From contig QANY01002202.1 of assembly GCA_003255025.1 (NCBI GenBank), positions 124,001 to 188,000 of the forward strand: DNA of 64,000 nt, given 5' to 3'. This DNA comes from Datisca glomerata. Taxonomy: Eukaryota; Streptophyta; Magnoliopsida; Cucurbitales; Datiscaceae. The notes beneath the pieces were generated by a model. That model saw only the letters and a list, made by a program, of their open reading frames with translations, had not been told where the DNA came from and ran no database searches. A program made the translations under genes and the position numbers. Shown here in pieces: positions 32,650 to 44,545 of this stretch (positions within the stretch are counted from its first letter, which is position 1; each line of letters opens with the position of its first letter).

Positions 32650-33930
32650 AAAAGAATAAATAAATGGTGTAAATAAATACATAACCATTTAGGAAAGTAT
32701 GATGCATGATGTAAATACTTAAATATTTTAAAAATCTGATAAAAAATATTTCTTCCATGATGTTAGGAACAACGCCCGAGCTACCTCCTATCGCATCGAG
32801 ACTATTCTCGTTTGGTTAACACTTCTCAAGATGTCACTACATCTAGCTCAACAATTCCCCAATGGTTTTGTCACCGTAGCTCCATTGACTAGTTCTATGA
32901 GAGATTCCATTGTGCGTCAGTCTAAAGTGTTTAACCAACTCATCGGGTTTAAATGTTGCTATTGAACTAAAGGTCCCGCCTTGTCACATGGCAATTTGAT
33001 ATTAGCATATCTCCATTACTATATTACGCAATATGTGAATGCGAGATTAATAATAAAGTCATACATTCAAAATTAACCTATCTATGATTCATTTCTAGTT
33101 GCAACCCATAAAGGAAAATAATATAAATATACACTTGTCTTCGTGGCGTCTGTAATTTTTTTCTTCTCCTTCAGGAAGTCTCACTTTCTTTTAACCCTTT
33201 TACCAACGTCCAGCCCCATTTTCAAAATTCAAATTTTAGTTTAAAATTAATATTCCAACAATTTTTACTTTGATAAAAAATTACCAAGTAAATTAATCAG
33301 TTGACTTATTTTAAAAAATGATTACAAAATAAATATTAATTAATTAGTGGAAATTACCAAATTAAATAAATTTAATTTTCGGGACTAAAATGGGCTTGGG
33401 ATCAAATCATAAGTCCCTGCGAATGATTTGGGTCAAGCAAACCTTGCTCAGTTCAAACCCTCAATGGGCCAAGTAGGTTCGCGCCAGCCCATGGCCAGGA
33501 TCTTAGGCACGCTAGGGTTTCTAAAACCCTGGTGCCACCCCTTGCCTTCACATCGCGGCAGTAGGTACAATGCGAGACAGCAATGACGTGAGCCAGCAGC
33601 AATGCTGTGGCGGTGTGAGGCACTGACATGGCAATGGGGTGCAGCGGCTGACGGCGGCACATTAGCGTGAGCCACCGGGCGCGGCGGTGCAGGGTGATGA
33701 CACAATGTGGTGCGATGGACACAGTTCCTCGAGATATGTGTGGTGATAGATTTACATGGAATTTACAATAAAACTCTTACAAAATAAAATTACATAAAAT
33801 CTTATGCCACAGTTTCAGCGTACATCAATTCTAAAACAGAAAGAAAACACCTAGAGCCAATCGATCAGGATCCATCCCCAAAACACATTCAATATGTTTA
33901 GATATAGAATATGCATATTCAAAAACTATA
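32650..33930 (-). other. Long leader of copia I minus copy
   Basis: About 1.3 kb without a credible gene. It mirrors the leader of the plus copy. At 33480-33730 a GC-rich, CpG-rich island holds two overlapping open frames (33448-33722, minus). These lack counterparts in the other copy's frame and are probably non-coding. Confidence 0.6.
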
Positions 33931-33945
33931 GGCTTTGTTACCAAT
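33931..33945 (-). other. Primer binding site, copia I minus copy
   Basis: The minus strand reads ATTGGTAACAAAGCC immediately after the LTR end (CCAACA), a degraded tRNA-Met site like that at 23677-23691. Confidence 0.65.
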
Positions 33946-36247
33946 TGTTGGATCTACTTTTAGTTTTTATAGAAAAATAATTGAACCATGAAAAATTCAT
34001 GGGCGAAATATCAAAAAATTTTGTGCAAACATTTAATCATATTAAACACAAAACCAAACCAATGAATTTGCATAACAGTATAAAAGTATCTAGAAGAGAT
34101 ATAAATGATTTATACCTCTTCTGTTAATGGAGAAATTCTGATTTGGCGAGAGCAAACTCTCTATATCACGTTCCTCATTCTTGAAATTCACAAAGCTTTT
34201 AATTGATCATTATACTAACAACCACTTGTTAGAGTCAAAAGTATATATGTCAATGATTTGTGTAGGAATTGAGTGTGGGGAGGAGGAGAGAAACTTTTTC
34301 TGCTCTGATTGACACACTTAGGCCTGATACCCTAATGCAGTCCCTTTATATTTAATTACATAATTTACCCACATACCCCTATGTGTCAAAAACCAAAATT
34401 CCCCTCTCCATATACACTTATATGTGATTTCACTTATTCTCCTGAAGCCAAAAATGTGTCCAAATTTATCTATGTAAATTGATAAATTAAATTGATCCCT
34501 ATCAATTAATTAATTATTTTATTTTATTTACTAATTATCCAATAATTAGAAAATAAAAAAATTCTTTAATTTGAACATTAATTTTGGTCTTCACTAATAT
34601 AGTGATGACATCCATCTCATATTGGCTTGGAAAGTGTAAGACCCGACTTTTATGATTAGTATATTGGCTAATTATTTTTCCTAGAATGGTTAAGTATCAT
34701 ATTAGATTTCTATTGAAACTGCTACCTATTAATAGTAATAATTTTTCTATTAAAACTACTATTATAACAATACTTTTTTACTTCTATTAAATAAATAATA
34801 TTAACTTAATTACACTACAACCAACGTGGGATTTCAAATCCCCCATTCTGGTTTTGAAAGGAAGTGGTTATCTTCCCCCACTTATTGCGTTTTTAGTTGC
34901 TCATCCGTCACCTTCAGCAACCACTAAACCACTTCCTCTTTGAAAATTGCTCTTAGAAAAAGTTCTTCCTTCTTCGCTACCCCTGCCCTTCTCCATCTCT
35001 GCCTCGTCTTTGTCATCCTTCAGGTCGCTGCCATTAGTATTTGTGACTGAAATTCCTTCTGCCTCCCAATTCTCCTGTATGCTCTCTCACCCCCATGTTT
35101 CTCCTCTTTGTTTTTTTTTCTGTTTTCTTTTTTTTAATTCCCATTACTTCCTCTGTTTGTTCTCTCTCTCATGCTCTTTATTCTCTGCTTCTCTATAGTT
35201 CTCTCAGTCTCTCTCATTAGTCACCCAATTGCCAAAATTCTCTAGGTAAAATTCTCTCTGCTTGCTCTTGTTCGTTATCTCTCTTTCCCCTGTTATCACC
35301 TAGCCGAACAGTGGGTATTTTAAAACCACTTTGTTAAAGGGTTTCACACCAGATTTAAAGTGAATTGGTTCAATGGATTCTTAAATTTATATTTCTTAGT
35401 GCCAAATTTTTATTCAAAACTTCAAATTGTAGTACCGTAATTTTTATGGCTTCTAGTTTACATTGCCTTAGTTGTTTTATGTATGTTTTTTTATTCAAGC
35501 TTTGAGTTGGTGTTAGTGGATTTGTACGTGATTCTTAATACTTCATCCATGTAGTTTATGTCGAATCAAATCAATGGTTCAAATTTAAACACATATAGGA
35601 TTGAATTAGTTTAAGGTCATATGATATAGAGTTTAAAAAAAATATGGTTATTGTTTTATGTATATATAATTAATCGTTGATGTTTTTTTCTGATGAAAAT
35701 TCTGATAGTATAGATAAAATGATTTTTGTTTACTAAGAAGTTATAGATAAAACCTTCTGAAAATATTATCAATTACATATAAGACATTAATCTTACTCTT
35801 GTAAAAATTTTGAAATTTTAAAAAATTATTTGCATGGAGAAAACATTTTTTTAAATCTTCTTCAGAAACTTGAATATTAGGGGCATACCATTTCATCATC
35901 ACGGCTTCGTTTCTCACATACATTTTATCATTTTGTCCCAAATATTTTATGGTAGTTTTTTAAATATAGTTCTGTAAATTTTTGTAATTTTTAGATGAAA
36001 ATATGGTATTTTAAATGAGTAGTTAAACTTGTAAATCTGAATTTCATTTTACTGCCAGACAAACCTTCGTTGATGACAAATTTTTAAGATCTATGAGACA
36101 TGTATTAACGTTCAAAACTAAGTTTTGTAATTTTTCATGTACGGTACAATTTATAATGAATTTTAAAATCCAAACATCCGAACTATTTTTCTTTCGTAAG
36201 TGTTTGAAAACATCTAAGAATGAAATTTTTCTCCTTTATCCTTTCAG

Positions 36248-36282
36248 GACTTGAACTTTAGGAGCTTACAGAGGTATAAAAG
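36248..36282 (+). other. Candidate micro-exon in solo LTR
   Basis: The acceptor is a strong pyrimidine tract ending ctttcag at 36247, and the donor is GTAAGTGA at 36283-36290. The 35-nt interval matches the 37-nt one in the G1 LTR in position, not in sequence. Confidence 0.35.
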
Positions 36283-36542
36283 GTAAGTGAGATATATGTA
36301 TGTAATTGTTTGCATTGTATGGCTGAAAATTTATAATGAACTATGTTTATGTTTTGAAATGTATAGTGTACTACGATGCTTCTTTCTTCATAACATTATT
36401 CAATTGTGGTGTTGATCGTTTTGTTATATTTTATGTATGATGAGTTAATATATGTTGAAAGCCAAGAATAATTGATAAATGAATGCATGAAGAATTAATT
36501 ATATGCCATTAGAGTCACGCGCCCACCATTCTGCTCTATTTT

Positions 36543-36661
36543 CCTTGTCCTTCGGGAAAGGTCTATGTTTGCCTAATCCTTAGGGAAAGCGTCTCTATTA
36601 TATGCTTTGGTTAGTTTTGTCGGAAGGCGTTAGCGCAACTGGTTCCACCTCTTCGAAGGTG
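36543..36661 (+). other. Tetraloop hairpins in solo LTR
   Basis: The hairpin at 36543-36561 has arms CCTT.TCC and GGA.AAGG with loop TTCG. A degraded one is at 36572-36590. A third is at 36646-36661, CACCT..AAGGTG around CTTCG. They correspond in order to the three hairpins at 3964-4082. Confidence 0.5.
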
Positions 36662-38148
36662 CAGAGAAGTACTGTGAGAAAGGTCTTCAGATGATGATAA
36701 CAATGATGAGGAGTTTATTGTTAAAGAGGTCTAGAGTCTCTGGCATCAGATGAGTATCATAAAAGTCCATAAAATTAAATCTTTTCTATTGGGTTTTATT
36801 TAAATTAAATCGTGAGACTTCAAACATGTACTTTTGGGTTCTTGACTATTTTATTAAGTAATATTTATATTTATGTAACTAGGAGTTTAATGGAGGATTT
36901 GATTTTCTTAATAATATATTAACCTATTTAATATAAGTTTGTTTCTACCTAAAAAAAATGATCAAGCTTCTGCAATGCTTTTGGGTAAAATATTTAATTA
37001 AAACTTAGTTAAATTTTTGGGATGTTACAGAAAGTGTACTGTGGTCCAAAAACACATTTTTGGTCCAACTGATGTTGTTTCTTATTCATGTCCTTATAAA
37101 ATACTCTTGAGATGGAAAGGACCCAAATGAACAAAACTATGGGATTTAGATATCCAGCTAATTTATCTCCATAAATTCCTGACTTATTTATTCTCAACAT
37201 CGTACGAACTCCACTATAGGTCTAATGCCGAATGAAATCTTGGTTCATGAGCGCTACATTTTCTGTTGGTGCAAATAAACTTTTATATTTCAAGGTCCAC
37301 AGAATATTTTATGATATTTTCCTTCGTGAATATATGTAACAAGAGTGGCATGTAAAATTACCATTTTAGCGCTCTAGTTATTATTTCCTTAACTCATTTA
37401 ATGACTGTGAACAAGAAAGACATATCCATGAAGTGTCTCATACACTTCGGCATGTCTTATTCAGTGGCTCATATCATCGAGTACAAGCCCAATTTATTTA
37501 TTGACACACTCATCAATAAAGTATAAAGTGATATTGTTACTTTTGTAATCTTGTCACGAACTCCATATATGTGAATCACGCAACTCCAATATAGTTGAAT
37601 CACGGTTCTAACAGTTGAGGTATTGTCCGACAATTCAAACTCACTCCTTTGGTGAATTAAAGATCACGAGTAACTGGGTCAACTTCCGTATTCACCTTAG
37701 GATTAAGGTAACTACGCAGATACTCTTTAATGTGTAACAATTAGATTTAGAGTTAGATAAACAGCTTTTCTCTAAACTAATTAGTTATTGATCTATTCAA
37801 CATGTTCTATAACATGTCTAGGTCAATCGTCAAAATCTCCACTTCTATGTCTCCAGACCGGCATCCCTTCGTTCAACCTAATAGTCATAATTGGATTCAA
37901 TTTTCCAGTCAATCCTAAAACTGCGGATAATATTATGAACTATCTCAAAAGAGTTTGTCTAGAAGAACACTCAGTCTTTACTCTTCTTTCGTTGATGATA
38001 GTTTTAAGACTTAAGTAAATTACAAAAACACTTTAATTAAAAAAATTGCATTTATTCATAAAATTTAGTAATACATTAATGTCTCAGAAATACTGTTTAC
38101 TTATAAATAGTTATTACACCCTACTTTACGGACATAATTCCAATAACA

Positions 38149-38805
38149 AATATTATTTTAAAATTAATGCGTACGCTTCTATCCAAAGCATAACATGCAA
38201 GCCTTCTCATTTAGCTTTCAGGTTTCCTGGAACCTTCTTAAAGAATTATGAATGTGATTATTGATTCCATGGTCTATACACTAGGAAACAATATAGTCAC
38301 TCACTGATCACTTCTTAATGAGATGCATATTTCATCACTTTACAATTACGTACCTTTTAGTTAGTTTCCTTATAACAGTCTTCCTAAAATAAAAGTCTTC
38401 CCGTTAGAGCTTTCTCTATCTTTCTTACTTCGAGTCAACTCTATTTGAACATAAATTGTGTCTTTATGATTCCCCTAGTCATCTGAAGTTCCATGTTCGG
38501 TTTGGCCCCATTAAACTTTTATACTTATGTCATAGATTTTAACTATGACCTGATGTAAAGAATTCTCTTAGGTATCCAAGACTATATCAATCTAGATTTC
38601 ACCATTTATTTTGGCTATAGGAATCTATATCTTGTGAAAAGATCACCAACCATAAGCATATATGGTCATTAACTAGAGTTTCCTTTAGCATTTTAGTGCT
38701 CAACAATACCATTTCTAACATATTATTGTAGATTAATAATTATACAAGCTTCTTAAAAGGATAATTCAAGTGATTATAAAAATATTTTATCTTAATTAAA
38801 AGGGT
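38149..38805. other. Unassigned AT-rich stretch
   Basis: It lies between the copia I LTR edge and the probable start of copia II copy A. No coding signal is seen on either strand. It may be the 3' part of the missing 5' LTR of copy A, but I cannot align it to the copy B LTR. Confidence 0.25.
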
Positions 38806-40431
38806 TTTGATCAAAGCTTGAAAATTATGAAGATGAACCTCCGGTGGAGAATGAGCTATTTTGAAAATATGTATTCTTGAAGTCCATTTTTTAATTATTT
38901 TTATATTTCAAAGGTTAGAATTTAGAAATCTAATAGTCACTCGGTTCATCATTTATTTATTTAATTGTTTAAATAAATATTTATTGATTTGATTGATAAC
39001 ATGACCAAACATTAGTCGATCACATGCCATACATGAAACCCCATACATTATTTTTAATCATGCATCACATCTGTAGAAACATGATTGATTAGGACTCTCC
39101 TAGTGTGTTTATATGAATAGCTTTTTAAAATAAATTGAACCGTAACGGCTGAGTTTTATTTAGTTAAACTTGGTAATCACACCATTATAAAGGCCTTAGC
39201 AACCTTTAGGATAACCGACTTTCTTAAAAATATTTTATTAAAGTTTGATGAATGTAATTAATTAGTTAGTATAAGTTCACCTAATTTTGACTTTGGCACT
39301 TTAGAATATAAATGAACTTAGACCAATTAGATTGGATTAATAATTAATTTTACATTTATAGAGTTATTTTAACTAGTTAATAATTTGGATGTAATTGATT
39401 AGTTTAAATAGATACACATCAATTATAAGATAGTGAGTATGAGAAGGTTGACATGTCAATGTAACCTATGGTCTCCATTATTAGTATAACACCGGGAGAT
39501 ACAGTGAGGGAGGGTAGATTGTTACAATAGAAACCTCTGGTAAAATGCCCGCCCGTAACCCAGAAGATAAAGTACATTACATAGTCCATTTTAGGGATTG
39601 ACAACTTACCCATTCAGTTACTTTGGCACTAGAAGTTCCAAAAATGGGTACTATCAGGTCGAGCGAATTCAATAAGAGATGCATGTTGTCATTCCAGCCT
39701 TTCTTCTCCTTTCAAGGCCTACCCGAAAGAGAATCCAGTACTTTTTGGTCTTGAATATCTGAATAAGACGACCCGCCCCGTGGTTTGCTTCTGAACAAAC
39801 AATTAGAATGAGGCTCGGTCAACTAGAAAGTTTATTATCCATGCCCTGAGATGGCTTTGTTTCCATCCTCCTAAGGAAGGTTACAAACTGTATCAATATC
39901 AAGGTTGAATTTTTGAAAAAGATAGGACTAAGTGATGTAGTTTAGACTTGACCGACCCTAAGGTGGCATATTCTAAATCAAGTCTTCTAATATGAAATAA
40001 TGGGTTACACTCACAAAGTCACAATTAAGTTTTGCGTGAATAATTATGACTTGACCAAATAAGTGATACTTTATTGTTAAAAGAAATAATATGATATCTT
40101 TTAAGTTTTAATTAATAAGGATGAGAATGTCTGATAGACAGTTTAAAATTAATCTGATCGATACTAAGGTGGCATATTAATTGTTAGCTTGCCTTATCGT
40201 GGATTAGTAATTGTTAAGTTTATGTGTTTGATATGTTGCATTCAAGCACCACCTTTACTTTCTAAATTTCTTGATATTTATTTCAATTATAATGAATGAT
40301 GTATATTTTATTTCTTTTCAGCTTTTAATATGTCTACCATGCACTACCCCATTCTTGATTTTTTTGCACTTGAAAAACTCAAATGTGAAAACATTAGAAG
40401 ATCGAAATAAAATCAAATTTGATGTTAATAT
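38806..40431 (+). other. Leader of copia II copy A
   Basis: A poor primer-binding-site-like string, TTTGATCAAAGC, lies at about 38808. The last 370 bp (40060-40430) align with 54490-54771 of copy B (gatgagaatgtct, gatatgttgcattca). The region has no credible gene. The length, about 1.6 kb, is similar to the copia I leaders. Confidence 0.5.
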
Positions 40432-42595
40432 GTGAGATCTACAAGTTTGTCCTTATTGAGGAATGTTCTGAAGAGCTCACCGAAAAATGTTCGGGAGAAA
40501 TATGATGCTTGGATCATAGATTTAGGGGCTACCATTGATGTTATGAACAAGTTACAGTTCAACGAAACCCCATTGTTTAATGAGATGCAGACTTTTGGGT
40601 CACTCAACAATAGTATGACCAATGAAGGCGAGGCAAATGTTATTGAGCAAAAGCCTTCTTCCATTGTTGTTAATAGTGACAAAAGGAAGAAGAATAATGA
40701 TAAGGGAAAAAGTAAGAATAAGAAAAGAAAGAAAGCGATGAAGTCGCCTAAAGGCCAAGAATAACAAAAAAGATAACAACTCCAAAAAGAAAGAACCAAG
40801 AGAAAATATTTCCATCGTGGAGTTGAAGGTCAATGGAAGAGAAACTGTAACAAGTATCTCTCAAAGCTAAAAAAGAAAGGTAAATATTATTTACTTGTAC
40901 TTGAATCTTGTTTATTGATTTGTCATCCTGGATATTGGATTCAAAATTACTAATCATGTATGTTCTTCTCTGCAGATGTTTGATTCGTCAAGAGAGCTGG
41001 CTGATGGAGAGGTGATAATGAAAGTTGGTTGTGGTGCGCTAGTGTCAGAAAAGCATTGGGGAGAGTCCGTTCAAGCTTTTGAAATAATTTTTTTTGAACA
41101 ATATTTATTTTATTCCTGGTTTTACGAGACATTTGATTTCTTTATCGTTGTTGCATGAACAATTATTTGATATTTCTTTTAAAATAATTAGTTTATTATT
41201 TTGAAGAATGGATTCAATATCTGTCATGCAAAGGTTCTGAACAGACTGTATATGCTTAAACTGACTGAACGTAATAAACAACAAAGAGTTTCTCATGATG
41301 ATGACATGTACCGATGGCATCTTAGGTCGGTACATGATAGATTAAACCGGTTAACAAAGCATGGTGCTTTGAGAGAACTAAAAGTTGGGACTCTTCCAGT
41401 TTATAACTCTTGTCTAGAGGGTAAAATGACCAAGAGACATTTCTCTGAAAATAGCCAAATAGCCAAAGAACCACTCGAGCTAGTAGATAGTGATGTCTAT
41501 GGACCGATCAATATACAAGCTAGAGGTGGGTATGAGTATTTCATCGAAAATTTGAAACTTTTGGAAAGTTTAAACACTTCAAAGCTGAAGGTGAAAAGCA
41601 ATTAGGTAAATCTTTAAAAAAAACTTTGATTAGATCTAGGTGGTGAACACTTAGATTTAGAATTCAATGATTACCTTCTGGGGTACGGAATTCTATCTCA
41701 ACTTAGAGCACCTGGAACATCACAGCAAAATGGTGTTTCAAAAAGGAGAAACTGAACCCTATGAAATATGGTTAGGCTGGTGTTAAGTTACTCATCACTA
41801 CCACTCACATTCAAGTGATATGCACTTCAAACGGCAACCTACATTTTGAATGTAGTGCATTCTAAATCTGTAAGCAAGACACCTTTAGAAGTATGGAATG
41901 ACTCTAAACTTTGTTTGCATAACTTCTATATATGAGGGTGTCCACCTCACGTTCTTAGACCTAAGACTAAAAAGTTGAAGTCAACATCTGAAGTGTGTAT
42001 ATTTGTTGGTTATGCTCTAAAAACAAGAGGTGGGTATTTTTATAGTCACAAGGATCAAAAGGTGTTTGTATCGACAAATGGCACTTTTCTTGAATACGAC
42101 TATATGGAAAACTATAAATCTCATAACAAAGTAGTTCTCGAAGAATTAGCATCTTGGCATTTTCTCGGGCATCTTATATTAATAAGGTGCTGGAGAGATT
42201 CTATATGAAAAAATTTAAGAAAGGTCAACTACCGACCAGACATGGAATTGCCCTTTCCAATGAGCAGTGTCCTAAGACACCTCAGGAGGAAGAGATATGA
42301 GAAAGGTTACTTATGCTTCAACTGTTGGTATTCTCATGTATGAAATTTTGTGTATGAGAAAAGACATTTTTATGTAGTAGAAATTGTCTGTCATTATCAA
42401 TCAAATCGTGGTTCAGAACATTGGATTGCAGTAAAGCGCAATCAAAAGTATCTTTGGTGGACGAGAAATTATATGCTTGTTTATTCAGGTGGAGACCTGA
42501 ACCCCTCTGGATATACTTATTATGATTTTCAATTAGATAGGGACAATCGAAAGCAAAGTTTGGATCAATATTCACCCTAGGTGGAGGAGCTGTAA
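40432..42595 (+). pseudogene. Copia II copy A gag-pol remnant
   Basis: Gag remnants include SSPKNVREKYDAWI (about 40477-40520) and a Lys-rich tail near 40680-40760, then a degraded zinc knuckle near 40820-40855. Integrase: MYRWHLRSVHDRLNRLTKHG, YNSCLEGKMTKRHF (about 41308-41440), ELVDSDVYGPIN and ARGGYEYF (41478-41543). Then VCIFVGYALKTRGGYFY (about 41995-42045). RT is missing: the sequence jumps near 42200 to the RT/RNase H border (HWIAVKRNQKYL, NYMLVYSGGDLNPSGY, 42420-42515). It ends inside RNase H at GGGAV, where the gypsy G3 LTR starts. Confidence 0.85.
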
Positions 42596-42800
42596 TGTAA
42601 TACCCCGACCATTTGTAAACGCACATTTTTGTAAAATTTATTTAAAAGATAAAGTGATTTTAAAAAGGAATTTTTTTGTAATTTTTGTAAAAATATTTTA
42701 ATTAGGTATGATTTATTTTAAAGTTTGATTTTTTGTAATTTTTAAAAATGGTTTTATTATATAAATTTTAAAAACTCACTTTCACCATACATGTCTATAC

Positions 42801-42838
42801 ACCCTAAACCAACCCTAACCTAATATTATATATAAAAT
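42801..42838 (+). promoter_or_regulatory. LTR core promoter of G3 (teloboxes and TATA)
   Basis: CCCTAAACC and AACCCTAACC lie at 42802-42820, and a TATTATATATAAAAT box at 42824-42838. CT-rich leader-like DNA follows. The same block is conserved in LTR2 at 46697-46735. Confidence 0.5.
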
Positions 42839-43592
42839 CTACTCCTCTCTCCCCTGTTTTGGTTTCCCTCTCCCCCTCAGCCGCATGTCCAACGAGCACC
42901 CAACAATCCTACTTCTTCTTCGTTGGTCTCACTCTAAATCTTGGTTGTCGTCTACAAGCTTTGATTTTGTGTAATTTTCTTCTCCTTCTTCTTGATTTCT
43001 TTCTTTTATCTCTTCCTCTCTCAGTTTTTGTCTCTCTCTCTCATCCTTGCTTCGTCTGCCTCCCTCTCTTTGTCTCTTTTTCTCGGTCTCTTTCTCTTCA
43101 CTCCCACTCTCAGATTCTCTCTATTTTTCATCCCCTTTGTTCTGCTCCCCCCGCTTCTCTCTCTCTGCATCTACTATCATCGACGATTGATCGTCGGTGA
43201 TGCCCCTTTCCCCTACTTTCTTTCTCTTTATTTCCATCTTTCAGTGTTTGGATTGCAACTGGGTCTTGCAACATAGTTGGTTGTTGACCCAGCCTAAAAG
43301 CATACCCGAACCAGTTCAGTCAGCCTAAACTGATCTTGACCGGTCTAGACTAACTCAGACCAAACCGAATTGTTCCAATTCAACCGAACTGAACTTGCTT
43401 GAACCAGCCCGGTCTAAAGCGTTTGAGTTAATGCTTTATCATTTGACTTTTGACCCGATATATTATTTTTCGACCTTGCTCATACTCCTTTACACTATTT
43501 TAATTAAATATCTTTTATTTTATGATATTAAAAATATGTTTATATTGATTTATTTCAAAACAATTTAGTGATGGTAGTTTTTTGGATTCTAG

Positions 43593-43626
43593 GTCATTAG
43601 TTGCTTAGTTCATTTCTTTGGTTTAG
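43593..43626 (+). other. Candidate micro-exon in G3 LTR1
   Basis: The acceptor is ttggattctag (to 43592) and the donor is GTAAGTGA at 43627. The interval is 34 nt. In LTR2 the same interval (47476-47509) is kept with acceptor ttccag, but the base before the donor has changed (catGTAAGTGA). Confidence 0.35.
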
Positions 43627-43960
43627 GTAAGTGAATTTACATCGTAATGTGACACACGTATAATAAATGTAAGATGTGTTACTCTCATCAGTTTAATTGT
43701 CTGTAAGCATGTTATGTTCATGTATATATTTTGTGTAAGTGAACTTATATTGTAATATGACCCATGTGATAAATGTATATTCCTTGAGTAAGTGAATTTA
43801 CATCGTATTGTGACCCATGTGTGATAAATGTAAGATGTGTTATGCTTATTAGCTTTAGTTGTCTATAAACATGTTATGTTCATGTATATGTTTTATGTAA
43901 GTGAGCTTACACAATGATGTGACTCTGATGTTATAATTGTATCATGTATTTATATTATTA
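43627..43960 (+). repeat. Direct repeats around GTAAGTGA within G3 LTR
   Basis: GTAAGTGA recurs at 43627, 43735, 43788 and 43897, each followed by TTACATCGTAATGTGACCC-like DNA and a GTTATGTTCATGTATAT block. Spacing alternates about 108, 53 and 109 bp, so a 108-bp unit was partly duplicated. LTR2 has the same layout at 47510-47790, so the duplication predates insertion. Confidence 0.7.
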
Positions 43961-44281
43961 TATGTTAAACTATTTTTCAATAATGTTTATATTTCGTTAA
44001 CATATTGATAATTATTTACTGTTCAGTTATTAAATTGATATCATGAAATAGATATTTGGGTATGAATGATTTTATGTTAGTATGTTATCATGTTTGTTTC
44101 TGGTAAATGTATTATTATGCATTATATGTTTACTTGTGAACCATATGATTAATTATTATCATGCGTTGGACATTGCAAGTTATGAAGTTAATTTAGTCAA
44201 GTGGTAATTAAGCATGATATGAACTTAAGCACGAACCTTAGTTAACAAGAAATCAGAGTTGTTCACGTTTTGTTCTGTTAT

Positions 44282-44545
44282 ACGAATAGGGTGTCATATG
44301 TTCATGCTTTTGCCATACATAGGGTGTCATCTATTTATGTTTTGGTCATACATTGGGTGTCATCTATAAATGTTTTCCATCACTTATGAAGTGTGTCATA
44401 TGTTCACATTTTCCGTTACCTATGAGTGCCACATGTTCTGTCACCCAATGTGTGTCATCTTTTTCATCACCCGATGTGTACCATCTGTTTCGTTGCCCAA
44501 TGAGTGTCATCTGTTTCATCACCCAATTCATCATGATATGTTTCA
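44282..44545 (+). repeat. Minisatellite in G3 LTR1
   Basis: About eight degenerate copies of a 30-40 bp unit with the core GGTGTCATCTGTTTCATC / ACCCAATG. This part of the LTR is missing from truncated LTR2, so its age cannot be checked here. Open frames across it on both strands are repeat artefacts. Confidence 0.7.

Larger units (their letters stand above)
34635..37029 (+). repeat. Solo Ty3/gypsy LTR (2395 bp) with 5-bp target duplication
   Basis: It starts TGTAAGACCCG and ends GATGTTACA, with GAAAG on both sides (34630-34634 and 37030-37034). No internal gypsy sequence is attached, so the element was reduced to one LTR, normally by LTR-LTR recombination. It is related to the G1 LTR (blocks at 36510-36730 against 3930-4110). 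The empty site is visible in the other copia I LTR near 21490. The insert contains a CT-rich segment at 34900-35290 and the micro-exon and hairpins listed separately. Confidence 0.9.
33946..38148 (-). repeat. 5' LTR of copia I minus copy, split by a solo gypsy LTR
   Basis: The LTR consists of 37035-38148 (5' part) and 33946-34634 (3' part), about 1.8 kb when the solo LTR and its duplicated target are removed. The minus strand starts TGTTATTGGAATTATG and ends GATCCAACA next to the primer binding site. Homology to 28129-28680 and to 20965-23676 supports both halves. Confidence 0.85.

Noticed and set aside
33448..33722. Two Arg/His/Pro-rich minus-strand proteins
   Set aside because: They come from the GC-rich leader island of a copia element, overlap each other, and have no matching frame in the second copy.
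40425..40957. Hydrophobic minus-strand frames resembling membrane proteins
   Set aside because: They are antisense to the Lys-rich gag region of copia II copy A; AAG/AAA-rich coding strands give Leu/Phe-rich shadows.
42859..43276. Open frames rich in Leu/Ser/Pro in G3 LTR (also 2531-2821, 34947-35198 and 46758-47191)
   Set aside because: They are translations of the CT-rich promoter-proximal part of gypsy LTRs; frames shift between LTR copies and carry no domain.
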